NCBI GenBank assembly: GCA_963978545.1
Contig: OZ021732.1
Location: forward strand, 67,160,328-67,224,327
Length of the DNA stretch: 64,000 nt
DNA from: Linyphia triangularis
Lineage: Eukaryota > Arthropoda > Arachnida > Araneae > Linyphiidae
Direction: 5' to 3'
Shown here: one piece after another, positions 37,301-47,696 of the stretch
How the letters are laid out: every line of letters starts with the position of its first letter
Position numbering within the stretch: the stretch's first letter is position 1
Made by a program: the position numbers and the translations under genes
The notes under the pieces: model-generated
What the model was told of the DNA's origin: nothing
Seen by the model: the letters and a program-made list of their open reading frames with translations, nothing else
Databases searched by the model: none

Positions 37301-40300
37301 TTTTAACTTAACAGAATCATAAAGATTTTCTAATGTTAGATTTTTATTTTTCCTAATTTCAGCTGTAAAGAGAAAATAGGCTTTCAAACAGCAGGCATAT
37401 ATTTAAATCAGGACTCAATTTTTTTATTAACTTAAATAAATTTTCAAGAGAAGTAACCTAAAATATACAAGTCCATCTCAAAAGTTTTAATACTTTTAAA
37501 AATTAATATTAACCACTTTTCGAAAAATATTTGTAAAAAAAAAAAAAAAAAAACTCAGTATTTTACTTTTACATCACAAATTTTACATGCATTTTGTGCA
37601 GTAGATTTCTAGGTTTTAATATAAATTCCCTCTTTTTTATGACTCAAAATAAATATGATATTTTCAAATTTTTCACTAATTACATGTAATTAATATGCTA
37701 AATCAATGATTAACTGTTGATTTTTATAAGCAAACAAAATCTAAAATATCACAATAACATATTTCTGACAACATTGGAATTTTAAAATTAGTAAAACTTT
37801 TACTGGAGAAATTCTTACTTGCCTGATTAAAACATCAAAAATAACCCCTCAAATATTTGTAAATAGAAGAAACTTATTCTGTCCCATACAAATACTAAAT
37901 TTCTTTGTAAGGAGTATTAAATTAAAACATGTTCTAATAAAAAAAAATTAAATAGATAATAGAAACGAAATAATTAAAAATGAAAATTTAAGAAATAAAT
38001 CTAAAAATAAAATTGTTAATTAAAAACCTTTAACCAGGTGTTTAAGTTTAGAAATTATAATTGAGTTAAATGATCATTGCCTATAATTTTATGTGTGCAA
38101 AACAGATTTGTGTCATGTGATAAGAGAAATTAATTGAACAGCCAACAAAATTCTTTAGCTTATGAAAGGAACATAAAATTTATATCTTGATACTAGTTAT
38201 TACTAAATAATAGTAAGAAAGTAGAAAAAAAACAAAAAAAAAACGATAAGTTATGATTAGTAACAAAATAAATTTTTTACTTTCATCATGAAAGCTTTTA
38301 ATAAATATAACTGATTCACCTCTGAGGATGTTTTTTATGTCTGCTTTCCAGCCACATTCTGTAAGCCTGGTATCCACAAAATCATTCAACCTGAATTAAT
38401 AAATATATTGAATGCTAAAATATAAATTAATTGACAAACTAAAATAAAATTTTTAAGACCCAATAAATTAACACATTGAAATTTATCAAGCAGAGAATTA
38501 AACTACCAACAAATATGTAGATTTATGTACTCTTTAGTGGATCAGTTCATAAAAAAAAATTCACATAAATTTGCTTAATCGAGAATAAAAAAGGTTGGAA
38601 AGTAAAAATAAGAATCACTGGATAATAAAATTAAATTAATTGTGGAGATAAACTTAAAAGACAATTTAGTTAGATATGGCTAAGAGTTGATAAAAAGTGG
38701 GAAAAGGGGCACCTCTTTCTCTATAAAAAAGTATTGGATGGGAAGTAATAAATTTTTTAAAGATATGATATGAGCATAGTTGATTTTTTTTTCTATTTAT
38801 CATAGTCTACTTTAGTTTACATTGAACAGCAGTTTAATTTTATTTTCTGACTTATTGTATTTAATATTTTATACTTTTAAAAACAGTATAGGCCAAAGAA
38901 AACAAATGGTTTGTTTTCTATAACCTTACCTACCCTAAAATTACAATACAAAAATTTTGACCCTAAAGTTTTATTAGACTTTTTAAAAAATTTAATTATG
39001 TATAAAAAAACATTTATTAAAGCAATTATTAATTTATTATTACGTAATGAGCAGTTAAACCAGAGGAAATACCCAATTTCAATAAATACCTGGATATATA
39101 CTCAGGATATTAATCCAAAAAAATAAATATACCCAAGTATTTTATATCACTGATAATTATATAATATTTTTCTAATTTAACTTAGAAATTTTTTCAATGT
39201 AATCGTTACTTTTTTCTTAGTTGTATATGCTAGATGCAAAGTTCAAAAACGCTCATTAAGTCAAACAAAAAGTTTATCGCAACAAGTTATAATGTTTACT
39301 GATTTTCAGAATATGTTATTGCCTGATTTTCTGCCTAAATTATAGTTTTTTTTTAATTATGTTGAGGATAGAATAAGATAATAACTTGCAAAATTGAGCA
39401 GGCAAAAAACATAAAGAAAAAGAACAACAATAGGTTTTGGATCATTCCCAATACATTGTGGTCGTTTTGTTTGCTCAAAAAGCGATTTAGGTCTTTGAGT
39501 CTAATACTATATACATCAACTTGTTATTTGGACAGGACTGAAATATGTTGAAAGATAAGACATAAAAGTTTTAAAAATAATAAAAATAATGAATAAGAAA
39601 AATAATGCACTTCTTAATCACAGTGTTCTTTACCTCGCCATTTGTGCTGTCATTATAAGTTTGTTTCGAACATCATCTGTTCTTTCTTGTGCCCTACAAA
39701 TGCAATAAAAAAATTAATACATTGTAAATTATTATTATTATTATTATTATTATTATTTTTTTTTTTTGCAATTCAGTGCAGGAAAAAAAAATCAATATTT
39801 GAAGATAACCTTAAAAGAATGAAATTATTATAACATATTGCCTTTCAAATTATTTTGCAATCATCAGCTAAATATGCTAAAAAGTTCAGTTTTATATATT
39901 ATATGACTTTTTTTTTTACAATTTCTAATATACATTAGGAATGAACATCTTTGATATTTTGTAATTCCAATATATGTGGCGTTGCAGATATGAATGGTGA
40001 AATCACTAAAGGTTGTCAGAAAAATGTGTTTAAAAAGTTTTCCGTGCATTAATTTTCTCATGATTGCATCATTCTCTGTATATTTTGAGTGGAAAAGAAG
40101 AGCGAACTCAATATGAAAAATATGCCTGTAGAACCTGTGAAGGGTCTAGATTCGGATGGGGAATAATTTATTTTTTTGCCCCAATGTTGAGTTTGTCTTT
40201 CGTATCTGCAAGGCTTCATATAAATTTAAAGCTAAATTTTGTATAAGAGTCATATGTTTGCTAAGTTTACAAGCAGGCTTTTTAGTATGGTAGTACTTTT

Positions 40301-41371
40301 TATGCCATATTAGATTTAAGTAAAGTTCTAACAATATTTCTTATATTAAAAATTTTAATTAATTCAAATTATTGACTGGCTGGTCTTTGACCCACAATTT
40401 TGGCTGTCGAAGTACTACAATCAATTTATGTAATAGCATAATAATATATCGATAACAAGCCTAAAGCCAACCAAAGAGAGAAAATCCACATGTAATGAAC
40501 TCAATCAATTAAAATAGAATGTTTACACATATCTCTTTATGGTGAGTATACAATACCTCTTTCCAGGAAAAGCAGAATAAACTTCTTTTTCTTCATCACT
40601 ACTAGCAGTAGCAGCATCTTCATCATCTTCTGCATCATCATCTTCTGCATCTTCCTCATCTTCATCATCATCGTCTTCTGTATCATCATCTTCATTAATA
40701 TCATCATTGTCTTCTTCTGTATCATCATCTTCATCATCATCTTCACTATCCTCTTCTTTGTCATCATCTTCTTCTGTATCATCGTCTTCTTTTGCATCTT
40801 CCTCTTTTGCATCTTCATCTTCTACATCTTCATATTTTTCATCCTCATCTTCTTCTTCCCCTTCATCCATATTTCCAGCATCCTTCATAGAGCAGTCATT
40901 AATGGAATTAGATGTTGTCTCTTCTTTTTTTACAGATTCTTCTTCTTTCTTAGGGGAATTCTAAATGAGAAATACAGAATCAAATTAAACAATAAGTTAT
41001 TTACTTTTTATAACAGCCAATACATGTATAATCATTTAACTATTGACAATTTAATTTCCCCAATGACGTTGAAAACTTTGCTACTGTTTATTTACGTAAC
41101 AAAATGCCAAAATGTTGAGATTTCTAAACAGTGCACTTCATGAGGACAAACGATAAATTATTTAGACCAGATTTTATTCGGCATAAGGTGCAATTGAACA
41201 TTATTTGTTATTTGACGTAATGTATTTAGGAATGTGGCAGCGTTCCGCTGCCAAGTTCGATGTCAAAGCGGCAGACATGCAAATGTATATTATGTTGACA
41301 GAGCTTAGACCCATTTTCGACCCCTCACAGCTCAGCTTCTATTATAGCTAGAACCCTGATTTTCTTACCAT
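31335..41371 (-). CDS. ENY2: ENY2/Sus1-family protein with acidic N-terminal extension
   Basis: ENY2 (Drosophila e(y)2, yeast Sus1) is a small nuclear helical protein shared by the SAGA deubiquitinase module and the TREX-2 mRNA export complex. Here seven exons join on the minus strand: 41371-41369 (ATG only), 40960-40557, 39693-39634, 38390-38320, 37362-37294, 32690-32607, 31384-31335. All junctions are AG/GT and the phases agree. They give 741 nt, 246 residues. Residues about 137-230 are ENY2-like: KLIMTAQMARLNDFV, then LTECGWKADIKNILR (compare the family's LIECGWK), and KELVPASLADEILDKIQEL (compare the family's ALVPDSV motif). Family members are usually near 100 residues, so the Glu/Asp-rich residues 2-135 are unusual. 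The introns contain transposons. The assignment rests on remembered family motifs and the splice logic; transcripts were not available. Confidence 0.8.
32075..32235. repeat. Fragment of Helitron-like ~150-bp unit
   Basis: TCCAATTAGTAGGACACAAC, then ACTTATGTTGAAAATTTCAG and AGCTGTAGCC match the internal unit at 16205-16960. It is a partial, unflanked copy inside an intron of the ENY2-like gene. Confidence 0.5.
32607..32690 (-). CDS. ENY2: ENY2-like exon 6
   Basis: This 84-nt exon has acceptor TTTACTTTCAG and donor TCTACTT/GTAAGT. It encodes ELVPASLADEILDKIQELYE and then SELPGYST, the last helix of the ENY2 fold. A preceding intron of about 4.6 kb holds a LINE and other repeats. Confidence 0.8.
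32763..35289. repeat. Mixed transposon remnants in intron
   Basis: TCTCTATATATAAAAATAAA at 32765 and a similar start at 33651 look like Helitron-type 5' ends. GC-richer patches at 32870-32925 and 35230-35289 both contain CACCGGGCCGG. The second ends GTACGCCCCTG, which is CAGGGGCGTAC on the other strand, a hAT-like terminus. Limits and nesting are uncertain, and no intact gene is present. Confidence 0.4.
35432..36403 (-). mobile_element. 5'-truncated LINE (I-type, RNase H end)
   Basis: This 972-bp insertion is flanked by an 11-bp duplication TCAAAAATATT (35421-35431 and 36404-36414). In its sense the 3' tail carries AACAACAACAACAACAAT next to the duplication, as in LINEs with short-repeat tails. 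It holds only the last part of ORF2. It interrupts an older repeat whose right end is GTGGGAACCCTG (36444-36453), again a hAT-like CAGGGTTCCCAC terminus. It lies in the intron between exons 5 and 6 of the ENY2-like gene, on the same strand. Confidence 0.85.
35473..36294 (-). CDS. LINE ORF2 C-terminal RNase H domain
   Basis: This open frame of 273 codons has an RNase H fold: IKIYTDGSKID (first Asp), FRNELIAIDLGLE (Glu), WILSDSRSSIQHL (Asp), and FQWIPSHVDIHGNELADTFA (His and Asp). It is followed by a Cys/His region (CPKCQKEQSSPQHILDC) usual at the end of such ORF2 proteins. In a complete LINE it would degrade the RNA strand during reverse transcription. Here the reverse transcriptase is missing by 5' truncation. 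The start shown is an internal Met, so the frame is a fragment without its own promoter. Confidence 0.85.
   Translation of the reverse strand: MLFEFLRQLALEIINQIPSIDIKIYTDGSKIDIQAGSGIYIETPVEKHSIKQRNPDFCSVFRNELIAIDLGLETIFGEVNYGDLWILSDSRSSIQHLKNWALVGDKTSLSIIRKVKSISRLHKVHFQWIPSHVDIHGNELADTFAKEGLEHPVLSTQELTYQELYSKKIAQNKAKWHIPPSHEWYKAKKPGHSLSLPCDRHTNTRLSRLASGHLKGLTYSGGSKNFSLCPKCQKEQSSPQHILDCLGLDWEDIYNCPQLVSDFINVNGFTDIV
37294..37362 (-). CDS. ENY2: ENY2-like exon 5
   Basis: This 69-nt exon has acceptor TCTCTTTACAG and donor GCAAGG/GTAAGT. It encodes EIRKNKNLTLENLYDSVKL and then KGK, matching the family region that precedes the LVP motif. Confidence 0.8.
38320..38390 (-). CDS. ENY2: ENY2-like exon 4
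   Basis: This 71-nt exon has acceptor TTAATTCAG and donor CTCAGAG/GTGAAT. It encodes LNDFVDTRLTECGWKADIK and then NILR. The ECGWK segment is the most recognisable ENY2 family motif. Confidence 0.82.
39634..39693 (-). CDS. ENY2: ENY2-like exon 3
   Basis: This 60-nt exon has acceptor CATTTGTAG and donor GCGAG/GTAAAG. It encodes AQERTDDVRNKLIMTAQMAR once the split Arg codons are completed. It begins the ENY2 domain's first helix and keeps phase with both neighbours. Confidence 0.78.
39722..39768. repeat. (ATT)n then T-run
   Basis: About ten ATT units followed by a T11 tract lie in the intron just upstream of ENY2-like exon 3. A pure low-complexity repeat. Confidence 0.9.
40557..40960 (-). CDS. 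ENY2: ENY2-like exon 2 (acidic extension)
   Basis: Acceptor TCTCATTTAG and donor AAAGAG/GTATTG bound 404 nt. It encodes a Lys/Glu-rich start (NSPKKEEESVKKEE), then a long run of Asp/Glu with spaced Ala, Thr and Lys, and ends EVYSAFPGK. The DNA is a GAT/GAA trinucleotide-like tract, so its length may vary between individuals. The plus-strand Ser-rich frame over the same bases is a shadow. Confidence 0.75.
41369..41371 (-). CDS. ENY2: ENY2-like exon 1 (start codon at splice donor)
   Basis: The minus strand reads AGCAACACAATG then GTAAGAAAATC. The ATG is directly followed by a strong donor, so the first coding exon contributes only the start codon in phase 0. This fits exon 2, which opens in phase 0 with Asn-Ser-Pro-Lys-Lys. 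The 5' UTR upstream and the transcription start were not located. The choice is inferred, since an internal Met in exon 2 could also serve. Confidence 0.6.
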
Positions 41372-42226
41372 TGTGTTGCTCCGTGTGAGTAGACGAAAAA
41401 TAACAACATAATTGTTAACATTGAACAAGGGAACATGGTAAAAAAAATCCTTTGACAATCGCCGAAGTCACCGGAATTTTGTTTTTATGGTTCTGACCAA
41501 AACTTTAGCCAGGGCTACAGTCGAAACTATTTGATGATTTTAGACCATTTTTTTATTATTATTCTCAGCTTGATTAGTGGAAATGCTATTTGTATGATTT
41601 GATGGGTATCTGCATACCTCGGAAATGATCCCGATGCTTGAGAATGTTAGACTGACCTACAGCTTACACGCTTTAATATATTCAGACCTTTCTTTTTTCA
41701 TTCTTCTCAGATTTATTAAAAAAAAGTCCTTTTGTATGAATTAATGCCTAAGGTAAACGGATTGCGGATATTTATCTTTTGCTCAATTTCAAGAAGTGAC
41801 TTTGTTACTTTAAGTTGAACTATTAAAACAGTATTTAATATTTATTGTCACTTTCAATATAAAAAGTAGTATGTGAATCAAATGGTGTTGTCACTTACAC
41901 CATTTTTTTTTCTGATAACGACAATATGATTATTCACGCTAAAATATCCATCTTAATCATTTAGAACACAATAAACACAAAAAAAAAGAATCGATATCTC
42001 CCAAAAAACAACTAGCAAATTCCAATATTTTTGGAACAAAAACCATGTTGTTCACACTTATTTCATTAGTTGGTCAATGACTCAAGATGCAACAATGTCG
42101 AAGCACATTTTTCTAAATCTCGAACAGTGCATATAAGTTCTGAGTCAATATAATAACAACTAATCAGTGAGAAAGTTAATTGTATCTTTTAACTCTTGGC
42201 AAATCAATCAAGTCATTAAAATTAAG
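41372..42226. other. Upstream region of ENY2-like gene; promoter not resolved
   Basis: This should include the 5' UTR and promoter of the minus-strand gene. I see no clear TATA or initiator arrangement. A GC-richer stretch lies inside intron 1 (41230-41340), on the other side of the ATG. No other gene is supported. Confidence 0.4.
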
Positions 42227-42240
42227 GGATAAGGTTTTGA

Positions 42241-42363
42241 TTGGTTGGTTGGTTGTTTTCAGATTATCTGGCGCCGTCAGCAACACAAGGGCTATAATGC
42301 GCCGAAACATTCGTCATTAGACAAGCCATACATTTACAAACACCCATGCCATACACGGGACTC
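42241..42363 (-). repeat. tRNA-derived SINE (family A), 5'-truncated
   Basis: The body is flanked by a 14-bp duplication GGATAAGGTTTTGA (42227-42240 and 42364-42377). It matches the reverse of 18951-19130 from the AACC-type tail to the B-box region, then stops at CGGGACTC, so the tRNA-like head is mostly missing. Confidence 0.85.
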
Positions 42364-43039
42364 GGATAAGGTTTTGAAGAAGTATGAACACTTCAAATTT
42401 TGTGTTGTCAAATGGAAAGACATAAAAAGCATATAAACTTCACTTTTCTGCATCCAAGTATTCCCAATTTTACAATTGGAGTTTTTTTCAAAAAGATGTA
42501 ATATAGGACGGTACATTTGGCAATTTTTCTTTTTTTCATTTGGCGTTTAAAAAATTCGTCAAAATTAAAAAAACAGTAACGGAAGTAAAATTAAAATATA
42601 AATAATAAACTAAATTAAAAAAAAACTTTCCCATACGGGGATTGACAGAAACAGCTTTTATCTGGAAAAAAATGCCAAATAAAATCGCTCCAAAGAAATG
42701 TCCAATACTATATCTATACCAGTTTTTCTTTCATTCTTTTTATTTGAATGAGTTTTTTTATTTTAAGAGATATGTATGTTTTCTTTCATTCATTTAACTG
42801 AACTATAAACTCTATATTAGTTATAATAAAACAGCTTTTGTAATCTAAAAATTATACGTTTAACCTTTATTATTTCTTCATCCATTTTGTTGAGACTTTT
42901 TGAAGAAAGCAAAAATACTATTCACATTTAGAATATTTAGAATAACTTCCTTATTTTTATAGTAAAAAAAAATCTCCGCCGAAAAAAAAAGTTAATGCTT
43001 TTGTTCTATGCTTTTGTTTACAAGAAAAATTACACTCTA

Positions 43040-44151
43040 CAGTTACAGTTAAGTTCCTTTCACATCTGTGGTGGTGGGGGATCTCCAAGCAAACGAAAAT
43101 TGAACAGGAGAATGGGGGGAATTAAACCCCTATCTCCGTATACATATAAGAACCACAATCAAACAAAAAGGGAAAAAACCTAACCCTTAAGGGAAAAATT
43201 GGAGTAAGGTTCGACCTAAACAAGGGGATGAGAAATTTTGACTGGTAATCAGACTTTTGACACCAAACATTGATGGAAGAGAAGAAACCAGTTTTGAGAG
43301 ATGAAAACGTTGTGACGAGAATCTAACAAAATAAAGTATTTTATGCAAGATATCTTCAAATTTATTGTATGATGGACCCATAGGGGAGTCAGCTAAACCA
43401 ATTTTATGGAGCAAGCCTTTCAGAAGGAAAAGGCCCCTAAGAATCCTTAATCCTTAGGATTTTTACCTCCAGATGTCTGGATGCAGTCCAGTCGTAATAG
43501 GGAGGGGGATCGATTTGGATGTTAAATGACGAAAAGTATTTCGAAGATTCCCAACTCTGATAAAAATCAACAGATATTTCCTTTCTGATGAAAATTTTAA
43601 TGTCTTTCTAGACGAGAATAGCAATAGAGGGACAAAAAGAATCACCCGAAGCATTGCGAGCAAGGAGATCAGCTCTTTCGTTAAGATTGATATCTGCATA
43701 CGCATTGCACCACATAAGAACAATGGGGGATTGAGACGCTTTCCTTATTGAAAGATTACGGGTCTCAGAAACGAGAGAACCAGCTTCCCTTATCAAATTT
43801 TATAGCCTCATTACTCCCTCACTGTCTGAAAAGATCACTGTCGGACCGTCTACCAATAAAAATTTCGCCAGGTAATAAATTTTCGCCAATTCCGCTGTGA
43901 AGATGGACACATCAGGTATACGAACTGAACGAGATATAGAGTAATCGTGATTGGTAATGCCAAAACCTACTCCAGTTTGACATTTGGAGCCATCTGTAGC
44001 CCAAAATGCAAAGTCCTTATACTTCTCTCGAATCAAGCGGAAGAGAGAATTGATTAATTGCGGAACTTTGTTCACATAATTAGGGAAGAAATTCACAATA
44101 AATCCAGTTGGTGGGTTTGGGAAAGATGTGGGGAGAGATTGGAATAAACTA
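43040..44151 (-). pseudogene. LINE ORF2 fragment 4: RNase H and C-terminus
   Basis: This is the last piece of an interrupted LINE. On the minus strand a frame from 44096 carries an RNase H start (FWATDGSKCQTGVGFGI, FTAELAKIYYLA, VIFSDSEGV). A shifted frame continues WCNAYADINLNERADLLARN. The tail near 43414-43187 reads KIGLADSP and DILHKILYF, a Cys-poor decayed ORF2 end. Several frameshifts and stops make it inactive. Its upstream edge (44150-44151, TA) is the insertion site of the first 4.8-kb element. The LINE sequence continues at 48956 on the other side. The left limit, about 43040, is a guess at the 3' UTR end. Confidence 0.8.
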
Positions 44152-44286
44152 CCCAGGTAGCACAGCAGTATTGGCCAATGTCGGAAACCGGAGCTCTGGA
44201 AGATTGGCCAATCCTGGGTAATGTCGGAACGGCCAGCACCGAACGGCTAACATTTTTGCAATATTGGCCAATATCGCAGGGCGGTC

Positions 44287-44491
44287 TTGGCCGATCTCGA
44301 GGAGCAGTTTTGGCCGATATCGATGCGTAGTTTTGGCCGATCTCGAGGAGCAGTTTTGGCCGATATCGATGCGTAGTTTTGGCCGATATCGAGGAGCAGT
44401 TTTGGCCGATCTCGATGCGTAGTTTTGGTCGATATCGAGTAGTAGTTTTGGCCAGTATTGATGTGCAATCTTGGGCAATATCGATGAGCAT
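44287..44491. repeat. 23-bp subterminal tandem array, nine units (copy 1)
   Basis: The units read TTTTGGCCGATATCGA plus TGCGTAG, or TTTTGGCCGATCTCGA plus GGAGCAG. Two diverged units (TTTTGGCCAGTATTGATG, TCTTGGGCAATATCGATG) close the inner side. Because 23 is not a multiple of three, all three minus frames stay open and give overlapping repetitive peptides, which are not real proteins. Confidence 0.92.
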
Positions 44492-46209
44492 GGTTTAAAC
44501 CAAATGTTTTTTGTTTTTTTAAGAATAATTTAAAATTGTATTTTTATTTATAATTAGATTTTTTTAATTATTTGATGTTGTAAATTACTTCTATTTTTAG
44601 CTGAAATAAAATATGTTCTAATGTCTAAATAAAATATTAAAATTTAATATGATTTGAATGTCCCCATAAGTAGAACAATTGTTTTTTTACTTAGTTCAAA
44701 TTGCTTTCAAAATGAATATTCATTGTTATTTGAGCATAAATTATTCTTGTTTATGTCAAATTTTATTTATAAATATGTATACAAGTAATTAGAAAAGGAT
44801 AAAAAAAAAAAAAAAAAAAAAAAACTTGGTTTAAACCAAAAAAAACATGGTTTTTTTCCAAACCTGGATGAGCAGTTTTAGCCACTACTATGAGCAATTT
44901 TTGGAACCGCTACTGTTTTTTCACTATATCACAGAGCATTTTGGATAGATTTGCTACTCAACATATCTGAACTTTCTTTTTGGTGGAAGGAGTGGTTGCA
45001 AATGATAATTCTTATATGCGTTTAGATTCAATTTTGAGCTGTTCAATGTTTAGTATCACATTGTTGCCCAAAAACCCTTAATAATCTGTTAAGTTATACT
45101 TAAACATTTGTAAAATAATGTTTTCACCTCTCCTACCAAAAAAAAACACATTTAGATAACAAAATGTCTGATATTCAAGGATTTAGAAAGATACATGCAG
45201 TTTTAAACTAGAAAACTGCCAGTAGAATTTAAATAGGTCAGGAAAACTGCCAGTATAGGTCAATCAATACTCATTGAACTTTTTATGCTAAGGTTTCATA
45301 AAAATAGAAGGTTGAATTTAAAACTTGTGAAGTATATTTTTTATGCACAGATCAATTTCATTTATGAAGTCACTTTTCATTTTTAAAACATCATTTTTCT
45401 CCATACATTAAGAATCGAATAGATAGTAAATAAATCTCATTTTAATGCCTTTAGTTCATTCACTTCAAATGTAATAGCAATAAAGTGAATTAAAATTGCA
45501 GATCCCCCCCCCAACATTGAAAAAGTTTTCATCTAAAAATTATTTGACAAAAACATTATTTTTAAAAATCCACAATAATATTTACATGTATACCTCATAT
45601 AATGAATACTTTCATTTCTATTTTAATTGCTTTTTGGTGACCGATAATTGATATTTTATGGCTTAAAAACCATGCACACTTAAATTAAAGGTCACTTTCT
45701 GCAGTGCATATATATAATAAAAACATAAATTTAATACAAGCTGTTTATTATAATACATATTTTATTTTACATATTTTATCTTCCTTTGAAGTTTCCACCT
45801 CGGTGAAGAAAACAAACCTGAAATATAAAATTGTTCATTTCTGTTTTAATTAAGATTACATTAAAATTTAAAAATCAAATTATTGCCTCAAACTTTTTCT
45901 AGTCTTTAGCTCTTTTTATTTTATCCAAACTCTTTTTGTAACGGAACTGCAATTTGTTGTCAATAAAAGAAATCATGCAATGCAGCATTTACTGCCAATA
46001 AAGAAAAACAGAATTGCAAAATGAAAAACAGAATTTTGCACGAAAGCATAAGATTGTTAACATTTTGTAAAATTTTTACATCAGAAATCATTTTCTACTA
46101 ACATTTAAGAAAATCATTCTAAACTGGTATTTGAATTTCAATCGCATACATTTGCACCAACCTCAAACAAGCACACCAAAAAACTATGAATTGTGAAATA
46201 AATACTAGA

Positions 46210-46240
<31 letters not shown>

Positions 46241-46660
46241 AACTCGTTCATTTTTCCTTAGCCGTTTAAAATTTTAATAAATAATTTATAAGAGAGAAAA
46301 ATCTCTTTTAAACTGTTAAATTAACCACCAAATAAATTCAAAATAAATAGTAAAAAGTGTTGTTGAAAAGTCTGAGATAAAATATAAAATACACTGTTGC
46401 ACTTGAAAAGTTATAGGAACTAATTTAGAACATAGTGTTTTTGTTGTTTTTTCTTCTGAACTAATTTCTCAATTATAAGCATATGACAAAGGTGATTTGT
46501 ACAAAATTGTTTAAAGAAACAGATCACTTTTTTTTTTTTTTGAAAGACCTGAGATTCTCCATTGCTAATTTTTATTTTAAAATATAAATTATTGTAACAT
46601 CAAATCGAAATTGCTTGGAGCATTACCTAATTGATTGTCATATAATCTTACCTGGCAGAG
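44492..46660. other. AT-rich interior of TIR element copy 1
   Basis: No gene was recognised except a short exon-like end at about 45785-45820 (minus strand: acceptor TTTATATTTCAG, then a short frame reaching TAA among AATAAA signals). GGTTTAAACC palindromes occur at about 44492 and 44828. Long A and T runs and a C-run near 45505 are shared with the other copies. Confidence 0.5.
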
Positions 46661-46667
46661 AAAGTTT

Positions 46668-46798
46668 TCACGCTTTTTGGTTTACAAATAAGTTTTTGGG
46701 CTGGAATATGAGTATGGCTTTTCTGTGTTAATAAATTTTCATCTTCTGAAGAATCACTCCCAATGCTAGATATTGAACGAGTAAGCTCAGCTTTATCT
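46668..46798 (-). pseudogene. Exon-like segment of TIR element copy 1 (acidic Ser-rich)
   Basis: On the minus strand AACAGGCATAAG precedes ELTRSISSIGSDSSEDENLL and a Lys-rich continuation that stays open to the donor CTGCCAG/GTAAGA. Copies 2, 3 and 4 carry the same segment, with about 45 more bases in the middle and a stop just before the donor. In copy 1 that part is deleted, so the frame runs through. It looks like a decayed coding exon, perhaps from an element gene. I cannot name the protein. Confidence 0.4.
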
Positions 46799-47193
46799 TA
46801 TGCCTGTTAAAAGGAATCTAAATAGGAAAATTATGGATATATGCTATCTCAAACTAGTTGCAAAACTTTATATACAATTTATTTATACAATTAAATATCT
46901 TATTTAAAGCACTTTTAATATAACTCACTAAAAAACCAATCTTCAGTTTGAGAAATTAAAATAGAATATTATTTAAATCTGTTAATAAATATCTGTTATT
47001 CATGTCCACCATTTCAAAAATCTACACCATCAAAACTTGAACTGATAAGTAGATCAATGACTTATGAAACATTATTTGTGATACCTTGAATTATTTGTAT
47101 ATACCCTATACAAAAATTGTAATTTAATTACTGTATGTACAATAGATTTTAAAATTAAATGTTTGCCATGTTATACTTGAGGGCATATATTCT

Positions 47194-47340
47194 TTAATCA
47201 TGTTCATTCCCCCCTTCCCCATTTGTTGCAAACTTCCAAAGACAACTTTTGTCTGAGATGAACCAAGATGAAGGAATTACTTCTACGGGTTCTCCATTTC
47301 CATCAATGAACCCTACAACAGTATATTTCTTTATTTTAAA
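47194..47340 (-). pseudogene. Exon-like segment resembling DUF4806 N-terminus (copy 1)
   Basis: After the acceptor TTCTGTTCAG a 48-codon frame reads KKYTVVGFIDGNGEPVEVIP then SSWFISDKSCLWKF. The pattern (aromatic, T/A, VV, F, D, then VEV, I/V-P, W, then C and W) is like the start of DUF4806-type proteins, which are multi-copy in arthropods. In copy 2 the same frame has TAG after the final Trp, copy 3 lost one base, and copy 4 stays open with conservative changes. The rest of such a protein was not found. Resemblance is from memory of the family and needs a profile search. Confidence 0.4.
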
Positions 47341-47696
47341 CTGAACAGAATAACAAATTAACTATTGAAAGGCCATACTGGCATTTTACTGCCAAGGGAA
47401 GGAAGGCTACAACTATTACACTTTTCATTCCAAGACAGAAAATAGCACTAACAATAATACTTGATTACAATATTTGATGTTTACTTTTCAAATGGAAAGT
47501 CTTTTCTTTAAATGAACAAAACATTTTTATTTTATAAAAACAACATCTTTGCATAGTGTGTTTAAATTAACCCAAATGAAGTTAGGCATTCAAAATATAT
47601 TTTTATAGATATTTCAAAAATTTCCATTCATTGCTCTTTTCTGAGAAATCAGTAATTGCACAAGACAGACCTTTTAAATAGGAGAATGTACATATA

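Noticed and set aside
40707..40964. Plus-strand Ser-rich ORF of 85 codons
   Set aside because: It is the antisense shadow of the acidic ENY2-like exon 2. The minus strand has splice sites and phase continuity.
44093..44491. Repetitive proteins rich in RPKLRIDIGQN-type repeats (also near 48947-49607, 59250-59558 and 59701-60309)
   Set aside because: They are translations of the 23-bp subterminal array. The period is not a multiple of three, so all frames stay open, and they fuse to LINE or flank sequence by chance.
44287..44491. CRISPR-like array of short repeats
   Set aside because: The units are contiguous with no unique spacers, the setting is a eukaryotic transposon end, and no cas-type genes are present.
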